Assembly: GCF_002742625.1 (NCBI RefSeq)
Contig: NZ_PEBF01000001.1
Coordinates: 3,224,001 to 3,288,000 of the forward strand
Direction: 5' to 3'
From: Caulobacter sp. FWC2
GTDB taxonomy: Bacteria; Pseudomonadota; Alphaproteobacteria; Caulobacterales; Caulobacteraceae
DNA length: 64,000 nt
Position numbers and translations under genes: made by a program. Positions 1 to 9,083 of the stretch are shown in pieces. Every line of letters begins with the position of its first letter. Position 1 is the stretch's first letter. The notes below the pieces were generated by a model. It had not been told where the DNA came from. It ran no database searches and saw nothing but the letters and a program-made list of their open reading frames with translations.

Positions 1-25
1 TGGCTCCTGTTAGCGCCGCCAGAAC

Positions 26-2437
26 CTAGACCCTATTGGCCTCGCCTATGGACGAGATCGAAGGTCGCCGACCTCGGAAGGCTGCTCCCATCTCGGGTTG
101 AGGCCGGATCACCCACCCGTTGGCGGCGCCCCACCAGTAGGTCAGTCCGCCTTCCTCGTCCAAAGCCGCCAGACTGATCCAGCCGTTGGAGAACCAGGCC
201 TTCAGGTCGGGGTGGCGGTCGAGGATGGTGGTCAGCGCCTGCCGGGGCGCGTCGGCGACAACGACCAGTCGGCGCGGCTGGTGGATGTCCTTTTCCGCCC
301 GGAGCGATTGCCACGGAATCCCCGGCCTCGGATCAAGACGCCGCCCTTCGCCGACGGCGAAGCCCCCGACCACATTGTGCAGGAGCTTGTCGCCGCCGCC
401 GTAGATCTCGGGGGCCAGCTGAGCGCCGAAATAGGCGAGATTGATCCAGCTGGCGACCACCACCGGCGCGGTGAGGATCGCCTCCAGCTGCGCGAAGTCC
501 GGGTCGCGCTTCGCGTCGTAGTCGTGGAGGAAGACCGCGCCGTCGAGGTCCAGGCCCCGCGTGCGTGCGCGCGGCGCGGCGATGAAGCCGTGACAGCCCG
601 CTAGCCCCCATTCAGGCCGGACCTCCGCGAAATGGCGCGCCGCATCGGTCGACTGGACGACGGCCGCGGCGCCAGGCCTGCGGCGCGCGCGCTCTTGCCG
701 CGCGGCTCGCGACGCGGCCTCCAGCCAGGCCTTGGCCTGGTCCAGTCCCGGCGCCGCGCCTGCGTCAAGGAGGGTGACGGAGTCGCTGGCGGTGTCATGC
801 AGGGCGGCCACGAAGCGCGTGTCGTCCGGAATGACCAGACCCCGCTCCGCCAGACCCTGGCGGATCGCAACGTCGTTCAAGAGATTGGCCAGCAGCCGGG
901 CGTTGATGTCCCCGGCGTGGCCGCCGCATGCGCCACATTGCAGGCCCGCAGCGTGAGGATTGTTGCGCACATGCGCGCCGTGCCCCACCAGCAGCACGAT
1001 CGGCGCGAAGTCGCGATCCAGCGTCATCCCTTTGAGCGCGCCGTAAGCGATGTCGATGCGCGTCTCCAGCGACACCTGGGCGTCAAGCACCGGAGCGGCC
1101 GAGGCTGGACGCGCGGCGCTCCCGCCGAGCAGGCCGGTGAGCGCGGTGAAGCCCAGCGACTCGACATAGGCAAAGGCGGCGACGGCCCCGGACTTGAAGC
1201 GCTCGACCGCGCGTGCTGCGCGGGCGTCCAAGCGCGACGTTTGCATGGCTTCCGACCCTAGATCGGCGGCGCGGCCGTGGACCTGCGGCCGTAGCAGAAC
1301 CGGCAGGCGATGCTCGACGACGCCATCCGACGCCGAGGCATAGCCGACGCCGACGCCGAAGAAGCCGGCGAACCCCAGCGTCGCCACGCCGGCGTCCTGG
1401 GCTTCGAGGTGGCGGCGCAGAACCTCCGAACGTACGTCGATGCAGAAGACCGCCTGCAGGGCCGGGCGCGTGGGCACGGCGGGCGGGGGCTCCGGGCGGG
1501 CGGCTAGCGCGCCCGCGAGCCGGCGGCGCTGGGCGTGCTCATAGGCCTGATGCAACAAGGCGTCGGTCTGCGCTTCAAGATCGGGCGCGAAGACCCGGCT
1601 GTAGGATTCGTGAACGATCGGCCAGTCCACAAGCTTTCCGCCGTGGCCGCGCATCTGGAAGAAGAGCTCCCAGGCCAGGCGCACCGCGAGCAGACCTTCC
1701 AGCGTGGCGTCCCCGCGCCCGTCCCGGCGCGCGGTCCAGCGAGCATGGGACGCGACTTGGCTCCACCCGTTCATGGCGTGGAGGAGGCGCAGGAAATAGG
1801 CCCGTTGCGCCTCAACGCTCAGGCCCAGTTTTTCGACAGCTGTGCGGATCAAGGCCGCCGGCTCACCGGGCAAATCGGCAATGAAGCCGCGGAAGCTCCT
1901 CAGTCCCACCAGCTCTGTCGCTAGATCATGGCCGGCGAAAGCGCGCCAGTCGGCGAACGCCGTCACGGCGTGCGCCGGAGCCCATAGCGCCTGGCCGTGA
2001 TCAAAATAGCCCGCCGCCCAGACGTCGATCCGGTCGGCGACAAAGGCGCTCCAGTCGGGTTCGCCGGGAGCGCGCGCCAAGTCGGTGACCAGCGGCAGCG
2101 GCCGCGGAGCGGGTCGATCCGCGCGCGCGGCGACCCGCAGGCTCTCCACCGCGCCGAGCGCGATCTCGCCCGCGCCCTCCGCGATAGCCACGACGAGGTC
2201 GTGCGTGGTGATTTCACCGTCCGCGATCCGCTGGCCATACCACGTGCGGGGTGCGGTCAGTCTGGCCCCCCCGGTCTTGTCCAGGATCGCCGTCGTTTGC
2301 GCCAAATCCTGGCAAGCGAAGCCCAGCACGGGATTGACCGCCACGCTGGCGGCGAGCGGAAACGCCGGGGGGATGGCGTCCAGCGCCCAGGTCAGGGCGG
2401 CCTGGTCGAGCCCCACGATGGGATATGAACCGTCCAT
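26..2437 (-). CDS. dabA: DabA-type inorganic carbon transporter subunit (DUF2309/UPF0753)
   Basis: About 803 residues. The family is the soluble, zinc-containing, carbonic-anhydrase-like subunit of the DAB complex, which couples an ion gradient to one-way hydration of CO2 to bicarbonate. Predicted zinc/active-site residues are visible: C332 and D334 in FCIDVRSE, H486 in VGHGAHV and C501 in LQCGACGG. The C-x-D pair and the 15-residue H-to-C spacing match the known DabA pattern. I chose the ATG at 2437 rather than the much longer upstream reading frame because AAGGAGG lies just before it and the gene then begins 2 bp after the dabB stop. It is translationally linked to dabB. Function is inferred from family; activity in a heterotroph is not shown here. 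Confidence 0.88.
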   Translation of the reverse strand: MDGSYPIVGLDQAALTWALDAIPPAFPLAASVAVNPVLGFACQDLAQTTAILDKTGGARLTAPRTWYGQRIADGEITTHDLVVAIAEGAGEIALGAVESLRVAARADRPAPRPLPLVTDLARAPGEPDWSAFVADRIDVWAAGYFDHGQALWAPAHAVTAFADWRAFAGHDLATELVGLRSFRGFIADLPGEPAALIRTAVEKLGLSVEAQRAYFLRLLHAMNGWSQVASHARWTARRDGRGDATLEGLLAVRLAWELFFQMRGHGGKLVDWPIVHESYSRVFAPDLEAQTDALLHQAYEHAQRRRLAGALAARPEPPPAVPTRPALQAVFCIDVRSEVLRRHLEAQDAGVATLGFAGFFGVGVGYASASDGVVEHRLPVLLRPQVHGRAADLGSEAMQTSRLDARAARAVERFKSGAVAAFAYVESLGFTALTGLLGGSAARPASAAPVLDAQVSLETRIDIAYGALKGMTLDRDFAPIVLLVGHGAHVRNNPHAAGLQCGACGGHAGDINARLLANLLNDVAIRQGLAERGLVIPDDTRFVAALHDTASDSVTLLDAGAAPGLDQAKAWLEAASRAARQERARRRPGAAAVVQSTDAARHFAEVRPEWGLAGCHGFIAAPRARTRGLDLDGAVFLHDYDAKRDPDFAQLEAILTAPVVVASWINLAYFGAQLAPEIYGGGDKLLHNVVGGFAVGEGRRLDPRPGIPWQSLRAEKDIHQPRRLVVVADAPRQALTTILDRHPDLKAWFSNGWISLAALDEEGGLTYWWGAANGWVIRPQPEMGAAFRGRRPSISSIGEANRV

Positions 2438-2439
2438 GT

Positions 2440-3975
2440 TCAAGCCTCCTTGGCCAGCGCGCGACGCGCCAGGCGATTGAAGATCAGGTCGAGATAGAGC
2501 CCGCTGGCGAAATGCACGCGCAGCCTCGAAATCCAGGGGTGGTTTCGCCATCGCGGCAGGGCGGCCTGGAAGACGACGAGGGCCGCGAAGGTGATGATCG
2601 AGAGGGCCAGAATGGCGATCTGCAGCGGCCCGGGAGCCGGCGGCCGCGCGAAGGCGTCCACGGTCAGGCGCCAGGCCAGGGTCTGCAGCGCGAAATAGGC
2701 GACGAAGGTCGCAAGGCTGACGCTCACCAGACGTAGCGTTAGCCCCGCCGGCGCGGCGTCGGCCAGGCCTTGCGCCAGAAGATAGCCTACCCCCAAGACC
2801 AGGATCATGCCCATGACATGCGCCTGAAGCGGGCGCTCGGCGGCCCCCATCAAGGCGTCGGCGAGGCCATAGGCCGCCATCGCGATCGCCAGTGCCCCGA
2901 GGATCGCGCGGGGACCCGGCGCGGCCACAGGACCAAGGCGGCGCTGGGTGGATACGAGGTCGACGGCGTTGGACGCCCAAAGGAACGCCTTGGCCTTGTA
3001 GAGGCCGTGCGCGAGGATATGCAGCAGGGCTAGCGGATAAAGGCCAAGTCCGCACTCCAGCAGCATGAAGCCCATCTGGGCGATCGTGGACCAGACCAGG
3101 GCGGTCTTGGCTGCGGGCTGGGCGGTCTGGACCAGCCCAGCAAGGAGCGCGCTCGCGCCTCCGACCAGCGCCAGCGCGGCCATGACCAGCGGCGCTTCGC
3201 CCATCACCGAAGATAGGCGCATCAGCAGTAGTCCGCCCGCGCTGATCAGGCCCGCGTGCAGGATGGCCGACACCGGGGTCGGGGCCTCCAGCAGCTCAAG
3301 AAGCCAGCCCTGGAAAGGAAGCTGCGCGGAGCGCAGGATCACCGCCCCGGCGACTAGCCCAGCCACCCAAGGCGTCCACGGGCCGAGGTTTGCGGCCTGG
3401 CTGCCGATCGCGCCGAAGCGCCCATCACCGACCTTGGCCAGCAGGATGACGATCGCGGTCGCCAACAGGCCCTCGGCGATCCGGTCGATCCAGAACTTGC
3501 GCTGCGCGGCGAGGCGGCTGGCGGCGCGCGTGGCGCGGAAACGGATCGGCGCGTGCAGGCTAAGGCTCGCCAGCACCCAGCCCAGCAGGGTCAGCACGAT
3601 GTGGTCGGAGAACGCGCTCAAGAGACCGCCTGCGAGGGCCAGCAGCAGCCATCCCGAAAACGCACGCGCACCGGGCTCGCCGCGCAGCTGGACGCGAGCG
3701 AACCGGAGGCTGGCCCATCCGACGATCGTCACGAGCAGCCCGACCGCCGTCGCCACCAGGTCAATACGAAGCCAGAGCCCGGTCCGAGGCGAAGCCGGCC
3801 AGGCCAACGCGCTAAGGCCAGCGCCGACCACCATGATCGCGCTGACCGCCGCGATCCATTCGGCGCAGCGCTGTTCTGTCTTGCTGTCGGACTGGCGCGT
3901 CAGCACAGCCCACAATCCGCCCGTCACCGTCACGGCGATCGCCGCCGTCGCGCCAAGCCAAGGCTCCAACCCCAT
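2440..3975 (-). CDS. dabB: DabB-type proton-channelling membrane subunit (NuoL/MrpA-like)
   Basis: About 511 residues, almost entirely hydrophobic helices (roughly 13-14 membrane segments), of the NADH dehydrogenase subunit 5/MrpA family. It has the family core 'LPFQGWLLELLEAPTPVSAILHAGLISAGGLLLMR' around residues 220-255 and a second conserved stretch with WSTIAQMGFMLLECGLG near residue 305. Pairing directly with dabA identifies it as the ion-conducting partner rather than a complex I or Mrp subunit; no other nuo or mrp genes are present. I chose the ATG at 3975 because GGGAG sits 6 bp upstream; a TTG at 3990 is an alternative. First gene of the dabB-dabA unit, divergent from the LysR gene. 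Confidence 0.87.
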   Translation of the reverse strand: MGLEPWLGATAAIAVTVTGGLWAVLTRQSDSKTEQRCAEWIAAVSAIMVVGAGLSALAWPASPRTGLWLRIDLVATAVGLLVTIVGWASLRFARVQLRGEPGARAFSGWLLLALAGGLLSAFSDHIVLTLLGWVLASLSLHAPIRFRATRAASRLAAQRKFWIDRIAEGLLATAIVILLAKVGDGRFGAIGSQAANLGPWTPWVAGLVAGAVILRSAQLPFQGWLLELLEAPTPVSAILHAGLISAGGLLLMRLSSVMGEAPLVMAALALVGGASALLAGLVQTAQPAAKTALVWSTIAQMGFMLLECGLGLYPLALLHILAHGLYKAKAFLWASNAVDLVSTQRRLGPVAAPGPRAILGALAIAMAAYGLADALMGAAERPLQAHVMGMILVLGVGYLLAQGLADAAPAGLTLRLVSVSLATFVAYFALQTLAWRLTVDAFARPPAPGPLQIAILALSIITFAALVVFQAALPRWRNHPWISRLRVHFASGLYLDLIFNRLARRALAKEA

Positions 3976-4070
3976 CGGTAACTCCCGCAATGGATTTGGC
4001 AGGAGACCTATAGCGGCGCTTTTGTTTCACATAATTGATTGTCTAGATCAGACTCTTTTATAAAAGCGAT
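3976..4070. promoter_or_regulatory. Divergent dabBA / lysR promoter region
   Basis: About 95 bp between divergently oriented start codons. It is much more AT-rich than its surroundings, with ATAATTGATTGTC and TTTTATAAAAG elements at 4031-4068. An imperfect dyad GTCT-N5-AGAC spans 4051-4063. LysR regulators usually bind such divergent regions and control both themselves and the neighbouring operon. The exact operator is not established. Confidence 0.5.
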
Positions 4071-4970
4071 ATGTCAAGCCTCAACTACAACCACCTTCGC
4101 TATTTCTGGGTCGTCGCGCAGGAAGGGGCCATGGTCAGGGCCGCACGCAGGCTCAACGTGTCTCAGTCCGCCCTTTCGGTGCAGTTGCAGAAGCTTGAAC
4201 ACCAGCTGGGCGTGGCGCTTTTCGATCGGGCCGGGCGCCGGCTCGTCCTGACCGAAGCGGGCCAGATCGCCCTGGATTACGCCAACACGGTGTTCGGCGC
4301 CGGCGAGGAACTTTTCGACACCCTGAAGGGCAGAAGCAGCGCGGCCCACAAGCGCCTGCGTGTCGGCGCGCTGACCACCCTGTCCCGGAACTTCCAGCTC
4401 ACCTTCCTGCGGCCGCTGCTGGCCCGATCGGATGTGGAGCTGATGGTGCAATCGGGCGGCACGCGCGAACTCTTGTCGCGACTGGAAGATCGAAGCCTGG
4501 ACCTCGTGCTGGCGAACTCCCCCGCTCCGCTCGACGCGCGCAGCGCCCTGCGAAGTCACCTCATCGCCCAGCAGGTCGTCAGCCTGGTGTCGCGGCCGGG
4601 TCAGGCCAGCACGCCATTCGCCTACCCTGACGATCTGCGGAGCAGTGCGCTGATCCTACCCGGACCCGAAAGCGAAATTCGCCGCGCCTTTGACCGCGCC
4701 ATGCACGAAGCGGGCATCGCGCCTAACATCCACGCGGAGGTCGATGACATGGCGATGCTGCGTCTCTTCGCGCGCGAGCACGACGGCCTGACCCTGGTCC
4801 CGCCCATTGTCGTCCGCGACGAGCTGGTGCGGGGAGATCTCATCGAGCGCTGCCAGGTCCCCGGCCTAGGCGAGACCTTCTACGCCATCGTCCAAAATCG
4901 CCGATTTCCAAACCCTCTACTGTCGATCCTTCTAGAAAGCGCCGCACAGGGACATTACGCGCCCGTGTAG
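4071..4970 (+). CDS. LysR-family transcriptional regulator, NhaR-like
   Basis: 299 residues. The N-terminus 'LNYNHLRYFWVVAQEGAMVRAARRLNVSQSALSVQLQKLE' is the winged helix-turn-helix of LysR regulators, and the YNHLRYFW opening resembles the NhaR subgroup. The rest is the periplasmic-binding-like effector domain (about residues 90-295). It is divergent from dabB-dabA, so it is the likely regulator of that pair, sensing either inorganic carbon status or ion/pH stress (inference). The ATG at 4071 starts the canonical domain with no missing N-terminal residues. Confidence 0.88.
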   Translation: MSSLNYNHLRYFWVVAQEGAMVRAARRLNVSQSALSVQLQKLEHQLGVALFDRAGRRLVLTEAGQIALDYANTVFGAGEELFDTLKGRSSAAHKRLRVGALTTLSRNFQLTFLRPLLARSDVELMVQSGGTRELLSRLEDRSLDLVLANSPAPLDARSALRSHLIAQQVVSLVSRPGQASTPFAYPDDLRSSALILPGPESEIRRAFDRAMHEAGIAPNIHAEVDDMAMLRLFAREHDGLTLVPPIVVRDELVRGDLIERCQVPGLGETFYAIVQNRRFPNPLLSILLESAAQGHYAPV

Positions 4971-5211
4971 GACGCCTCAGCCGAAACTGCTCCGGCAGCG
5001 TGGATGGGCGCCCCTCAAATAGGCTGTGGCGAGTCCCTGGGAGCCACCACACGCCGTACTGTCGGTGCTCAACGATATCAGTTTGCCTCTACGGTCCGAG
5101 ATGCGTCCATGTCATCGACCCGACTCCAAGTGAGCATCATCACTGGCGCTTGGCCAATAAGGCCAGCGCAGAGCCTATCCGGACCTCGTTCGCTCCGCTG
5201 ATGACTAGCCG
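4971..5211. other. Non-coding gap between convergent genes
   Basis: No convincing gene. An imperfect hairpin lies at 5146-5169 (GCGCT-t-GGCC, loop AATAA, GGCC-AGCGC); it could help end transcription of the convergent neighbours but has no T-run. Short reading frames here lack family features and start signals. Confidence 0.3.
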
Positions 5212-5424
5212 CTAGAGCGTGCGAGCCATGTCGCGTCCAACCGTCCTTTCGAGCTTGGCGAGCAACCGATTGTACGTCGATTGCCGTATCGGTCTCCCAT
5301 CGCGCAGAGACCGCCAAGTCGTCTCGCTCACGCCCAGCACTTCCTGGAGCCAGACCTTGGTCACCGCCGGCAGCGCGCGGCGAAGGACCAGGACCTTCTC
5401 TTGATCGACGAGCACCATGTTCAT
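5212..5424 (-). CDS. Small helix-turn-helix-like protein
   Basis: 70 residues. Residues 26-58 ('LQEVLGVSETTWRSLRDGRPIRQSTYNRLLAKLE') read like an XRE-type helix-turn-helix: a short helix, a turn at GVSETT, a recognition helix and a following helix. I do not recognise a named family. The start could be the ATG at 5424 or the second ATG at 5418; only a weak GGAACC is seen upstream. Composition matches the neighbours, so it is more likely a resident small regulator than a transferred gene. It stands alone between the LysR gene and the GH3 gene. Confidence 0.55.
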   Translation of the reverse strand: MNMVLVDQEKVLVLRRALPAVTKVWLQEVLGVSETTWRSLRDGRPIRQSTYNRLLAKLERTVGRDMARTL

Positions 5425-5485
5425 GTTTCAGGTTCCACGAATGAGTCTCTAGGCGCATGCCGGCGGCCGGCCGCGAGCGGGGACA

Positions 5486-7690
5486 TCAGGGTTTCAGGGT
5501 CGCGCCCTTGAGGTCGGCGGCGCCCTTTAGGGCCAGATCGTCGGAGGCCGCGCCGACCGCGACCTGGTAGCTGCCCCTGTCGATCACCCAGCGATTGGTC
5601 TTGACGTCGAAGCGGCCCAGCAGCCGCTCATCGGCGGCAAGCGTGACGCGGCGGGTCTCGCCGGGTTTGAGATCGATCTTGTCGAAGCCGATCAGGCGCT
5701 GCAGCGCCTTGCCGCCCGCACCGGTCAGATAGACCTGCGGCGCCGCCTTGCCGGCTCGCGCGCCCGTGTTGGCGACGTCGAAGCTGACCGTCAGGGTGTC
5801 GCCGCCAGCGACCTTCAGGTTCGAGAAGGCGAACGTCGTGTAGGAAAGACCGTGGCCGAAGGCGAAGAGCGGCTTGTCACCCGTCTTGGCGAAACGGCGA
5901 TAGCCGACCTCGGCGCCCTCGACATAGTCGACGTCGAAGCGGGTCTTTTCGGGCGCGCCCAGGCCCGGGAGGCGCTCGCGCGGATATTGGGCTAGCGAGG
6001 CTGGGAAGGTCACGGGCAGGCGGCCGGAGGCGTCGACCTGGCCAAACAGCACGTCGGCGATGGCGTCACCACCCCGCGCGCCCGAGTACCAAGCCTCGAC
6101 AACCGCCCCGGCCTGCTTCAGCCAAGGCATCGCCACGGCCCCGCCGGTCTGCAGCACGACCACGGCCCGGGGATTGGTGGCCGTCACCGCGGCGATCAGC
6201 GCGTCCTGGCCATCGGGCAGAGACAGATCGACGGCGTCCTCGCCCTCGCCCATCCACTGGTTGCCGAACACCACCACCACGTCGGCGGCCTTCGCCGCGG
6301 CCACCGCCGAGGCGACATAGCGGCCGTCGTCGAAGGTCACCTTGGCTTGCGGCGCCATCTTGCGGATGGCGGCCAGCGGCGAGGACGGGTGGAAGTACTG
6401 GCTGCGGAACTGGGCCATCATCCCCTCCCCGCCCAGGGGAATGATCGTCTTGGCGCCGCCGGGCGGCACAACCTGGGAGGAGCCGCCGCCTGACAACACG
6501 CCAGCGTCGGCGTGGCCGCCGATCACGGCGATCGACCGGGCGGTCTTGGCCAGCGGCAGCAGGCCTTCGGTGTTCTTGAGGAGCACGATGCCTTCTCGCG
6601 CGGCCTCAAGGCTTACTGCGCCATTGGCGGCGTAATCGATCTCGGACTTGGCGGCGGGGCGGTCGAAGAGGCCGGCGGCGAACATCGAGCGCAAGATCCG
6701 ACGGCTCATATCCGAAACACGCGCCGCGGAGATTTCCCCCTTCTCGACGGCCGCCTTCAGCGGTTCGCCGAACCAGGTGGTCCCGTCCAGTTGCTCGCCG
6801 GACTGCTGGTCCAGGCCCTTGATGGCGTAGTCGGTGGCGTGGACCGCGCCCCAGTCCGACATCACCCAGCCCTTGTAGCCCCAGTCTCGCTTGAGCACGG
6901 TGTTGAGCAGGTGGCTGTTGCCGCAGCTATAGTCGCCATTGACCAGATTGTAGGCGCACATCACCGAGCCGGGCTGGCCCTTCTCGATGGCGATCTCGAA
7001 CGCCAGGAGGTCGCTCTCGCGGTGGGCGCCTTCCTCGATCACCGAGTTGGCGGTCATGCGGCCAGTCTCCTGACCGTTCAGCGCGAAATGCTTGATCGTC
7101 GATATGACGCCCTGGTCCTGAATGCCCTTGATCGCCGAGCCAGCCAGAGAGCCGGCGAGCCACGGGTCCTCGCCCAGATATTCGAAGTTGCGGCCATTGC
7201 GCGGATCGCGCGCCAGGTTGACGCCGCCGGCCAGCTGCACATTGAACCCCTTGGCTCGGGCCTCGCGGCCAACAACCGCGCCGCCTTCGTAGATCAGGCG
7301 GGCATTGAAGGTCGCCGCCTGCGCCAAGCCGGAAGGCAGGGCGGTCGCGCCGTCTCCTGGCCGCACGTTCAAGGGATTGGTCACACCGAGGCTCGCGTCG
7401 CTCTCCTGCAGGGCTGGAACGCCCAGGCGCGGGACGCCAGGGATATAGCCGGCCGAACCGATCGCGCCGTGCGGAACCTGGAAGCCCATGACCGGCATAG
7501 CCATCGGCCCATGCAGCAGGCTGATCCGCTCATCCAGCGTCAGTTCCTTGTCGAGGAGCGCCGCGCGTTGGTCAGCCGAAAGCTTAGCGTCAGCCCACGG
7601 ACGGTCGGAAGGCGCGGCGGCTTGAGCGGCGAAGGCGAATGCCAGAACGGCGAAGCTTGAGGCAAGTGTCAGGGAGCGATGCAGGGTCAT
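5486..7690 (-). CDS. Secreted glycoside hydrolase family 3 (beta-glucosidase/xylosidase type)
   Basis: 734 residues. It starts with a clear signal peptide (MTLHRSLTLASSFAVLAFAFAAQA, cut near residue 25), so it acts in the periplasm or outside. The GH3 TIM-barrel domain carries the substrate-binding KH pair at 200-201 (STIKHFALNGQETGR) and the predicted nucleophile D279 in WVMSDWGAVH. The second alpha/beta sandwich domain begins near 'EGIVLLKNTEGLLPL', and a fibronectin-III-like domain forms the C-terminus ('PQVYLTGAGGKALQRLIGFDKIDLKPGE'). The longer reading frame upstream to 7807 lacks a signal peptide at its start, so the ATG at 7690 is preferred. Its promoter region holds a LacI-type palindrome and a 19-bp inverted repeat. 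Exact sugar specificity cannot be read from sequence. Confidence 0.92.
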   Translation of the reverse strand: MTLHRSLTLASSFAVLAFAFAAQAAAPSDRPWADAKLSADQRAALLDKELTLDERISLLHGPMAMPVMGFQVPHGAIGSAGYIPGVPRLGVPALQESDASLGVTNPLNVRPGDGATALPSGLAQAATFNARLIYEGGAVVGREARAKGFNVQLAGGVNLARDPRNGRNFEYLGEDPWLAGSLAGSAIKGIQDQGVISTIKHFALNGQETGRMTANSVIEEGAHRESDLLAFEIAIEKGQPGSVMCAYNLVNGDYSCGNSHLLNTVLKRDWGYKGWVMSDWGAVHATDYAIKGLDQQSGEQLDGTTWFGEPLKAAVEKGEISAARVSDMSRRILRSMFAAGLFDRPAAKSEIDYAANGAVSLEAAREGIVLLKNTEGLLPLAKTARSIAVIGGHADAGVLSGGGSSQVVPPGGAKTIIPLGGEGMMAQFRSQYFHPSSPLAAIRKMAPQAKVTFDDGRYVASAVAAAKAADVVVVFGNQWMGEGEDAVDLSLPDGQDALIAAVTATNPRAVVVLQTGGAVAMPWLKQAGAVVEAWYSGARGGDAIADVLFGQVDASGRLPVTFPASLAQYPRERLPGLGAPEKTRFDVDYVEGAEVGYRRFAKTGDKPLFAFGHGLSYTTFAFSNLKVAGGDTLTVSFDVANTGARAGKAAPQVYLTGAGGKALQRLIGFDKIDLKPGETRRVTLAADERLLGRFDVKTNRWVIDRGSYQVAVGAASDDLALKGAADLKGATLKP

Positions 7691-7763
7691 GATCCTTCGG
7701 CGTTCAGGGGACGAGTCCGACAGGGCGGCGCGCGCCGCGGACCTGACAAGCCTGGGCGCAGGC

Positions 7764-7782
7764 AAAGAGGCCTGACCAATTT
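7764..7782 (+). repeat. Left arm of a 19-bp perfect inverted repeat
   Basis: AAAGAGGCCTGACCAATTT here is the exact reverse complement of 7918-7936. It lies about 75-93 bp upstream of the GH3 start codon. The ACCAATT part resembles half-sites of FadR-family GntR regulators such as UxuR/ExuR. Confidence 0.8.
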
Positions 7783-7894
7783 TTGCTGGATGTCGTGCGC
7801 TTGGCATGAATCCCCTCGTTTCCCCCGGGCCCTCCGATGAAGGCCTCGTGTTTCATCGCTTCTGTGGCGGCGACGCGTTGTTGTAGCGCTGTAC

Positions 7895-7906
7895 GAAAAC
7901 GTTTTC
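7895..7906. promoter_or_regulatory. LacI-family operator candidate
   Basis: A perfect 12-bp palindrome GAAAACGTTTTC with the central CG typical of LacI/PurR-type operators. It lies between the GH3 start (7690) and the 3' end of the lacI gene (7975), inside the 135-bp spacer of the inverted repeat. It most likely lets the adjacent LacI regulator control the GH3 gene. Confidence 0.75.
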
Positions 7907-7917
7907 TACAATAATCG

Positions 7918-7936
7918 AAATTGGTCAGGCCTCTTT
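7918..7936 (-). repeat. Right arm of a 19-bp perfect inverted repeat
   Basis: Exact reverse complement of 7764-7782, beginning AAATTGGTCAG. The two arms straddle the GH3 promoter and the LacI-type palindrome. The arrangement would suit a regulator bound at two sites with a DNA loop between them. Confidence 0.8.
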
Positions 7937-7974
7937 TTGGCGATCGATGCCTAGACGCGTGTGAAAACGGGAAC

Positions 7975-9018
7975 TTAGTCGCCGGGTGGCGCGGCGGACT
8001 GACGGGAAACCAGTCGATAGTCGAGCTTGCGCTCCAGGATCCGCGCGCGGAATCTCTTGTCGCCAAAGCCCGCGATAAGCATGTCCACCGCCGCCTCGGC
8101 CATCTCCGCGATGGGCTGGTGAACCGTCGTCAGCGGCGGCCAGGACGTTTGCGCCGCCATCGAATTGTCGAAGCCGACGACCGACATGCGCTCGGGCACG
8201 CCGATACCGTGCTTGGTCAACGCCGCCAGGACGCCGATGGCCATTTCATCATTGCCAGCGAAGATGGCCGTAGGCGGCGGATCCAAGGCCAAAAGTGCTT
8301 CCGCCGCGCTGAAGCCCGACATGCCGAAGAAGTCGCCGAGGACGATCCACTCATCGGGAACCGTGACGCCACAGTCTCGCATGGCGGCGAGATAGCCCTC
8401 CCGTCGCTGTACGGCGGCGCGGTGATCGGAGGGGCCACCGATGAAAGCGATGCGGCGATGCCCCATTTCCCACAGGCCCAGGGTCTGCTCGCGTGCGGCT
8501 TCCTGATCGTCGATCCAAACATAGGGCGAGCGCTCCACATCGCTATTGGGCGCCAGGCGAATGTAGGGGATGCCTGCATCTTCGACCGCGGACAGCAGCT
8601 GCGGATCGTCACAGAGCGGGGGGGTCAGGACGAGGCCGTCAAAAGCCGCGTCGCGCAGGATCATGCCCAAGGCTTCAGGCGTGGTGACCCCTTCGGGCGT
8701 TTCGACCTGCTCGACGACGAGATGGTAGCCGGCGCGACGACAGGCGTTCATCGCGCCGAGCTGAACCTCCCCGACATAGTGGTAGGCGCCCATACGAAGA
8801 AACATGACGCCGATGAGGTAGCTGCGCCGCCCCGACAGCGCGCGCGCGGAAACGTTCGGTCGGTAGCCCAATCGTTCGACGATTTCGAGGACCCGGGCGC
8901 GAACCTCTGGCCCGGCGCCTTCTCCGCGATTGAGAACGCGAGAAACCGTGGCGATCGAGACACCGGCTTCGCGCGCGATGTCGATGATCGTGACACCCTT
9001 GTTGTTGTTTTTCGCCAT
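7975..9018 (-). CDS. LacI-family transcriptional regulator
   Basis: 347 residues. The N-terminal LacI helix-turn-helix and hinge are plain: 'VTIIDIAREAGVSIATVSRVLNRGEGAGPEVRARVLEIVERLGYRPNVSARAL' at about residues 8-60. A periplasmic-binding-like sugar-sensing domain follows. I chose MAKNNNKG (9018) over the longer frame because the extra upstream residues (MARRFFCRC...) do not fit LacI architecture. Downstream on the same strand is the GH3 gene with a matching operator at 7895-7906, so it probably represses GH3 until the oligosaccharide or its product is present. The effector sugar is unknown. Confidence 0.92.
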   Translation of the reverse strand: MAKNNNKGVTIIDIAREAGVSIATVSRVLNRGEGAGPEVRARVLEIVERLGYRPNVSARALSGRRSYLIGVMFLRMGAYHYVGEVQLGAMNACRRAGYHLVVEQVETPEGVTTPEALGMILRDAAFDGLVLTPPLCDDPQLLSAVEDAGIPYIRLAPNSDVERSPYVWIDDQEAAREQTLGLWEMGHRRIAFIGGPSDHRAAVQRREGYLAAMRDCGVTVPDEWIVLGDFFGMSGFSAAEALLALDPPPTAIFAGNDEMAIGVLAALTKHGIGVPERMSVVGFDNSMAAQTSWPPLTTVHQPIAEMAEAAVDMLIAGFGDKRFRARILERKLDYRLVSRQSAAPPGD

Positions 9019-9083
9019 CGCTGACCGTCTAGCAGGAATCGCCGCAGGGAGGAGTCCCGGCCACGCCAAGCGCCCGCAGCGAC

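Noticed and set aside
5000..5215. Two short plus-strand frames after the LysR gene
   Set aside because: No ribosome site, Cys/His-rich random-looking translation, no conserved pattern.
7921..9024. 367-residue plus-strand frame opposite lacI
   Set aside because: Antisense to a canonical LacI gene; begins inside the inverted repeat with a TTG and no ribosome site.
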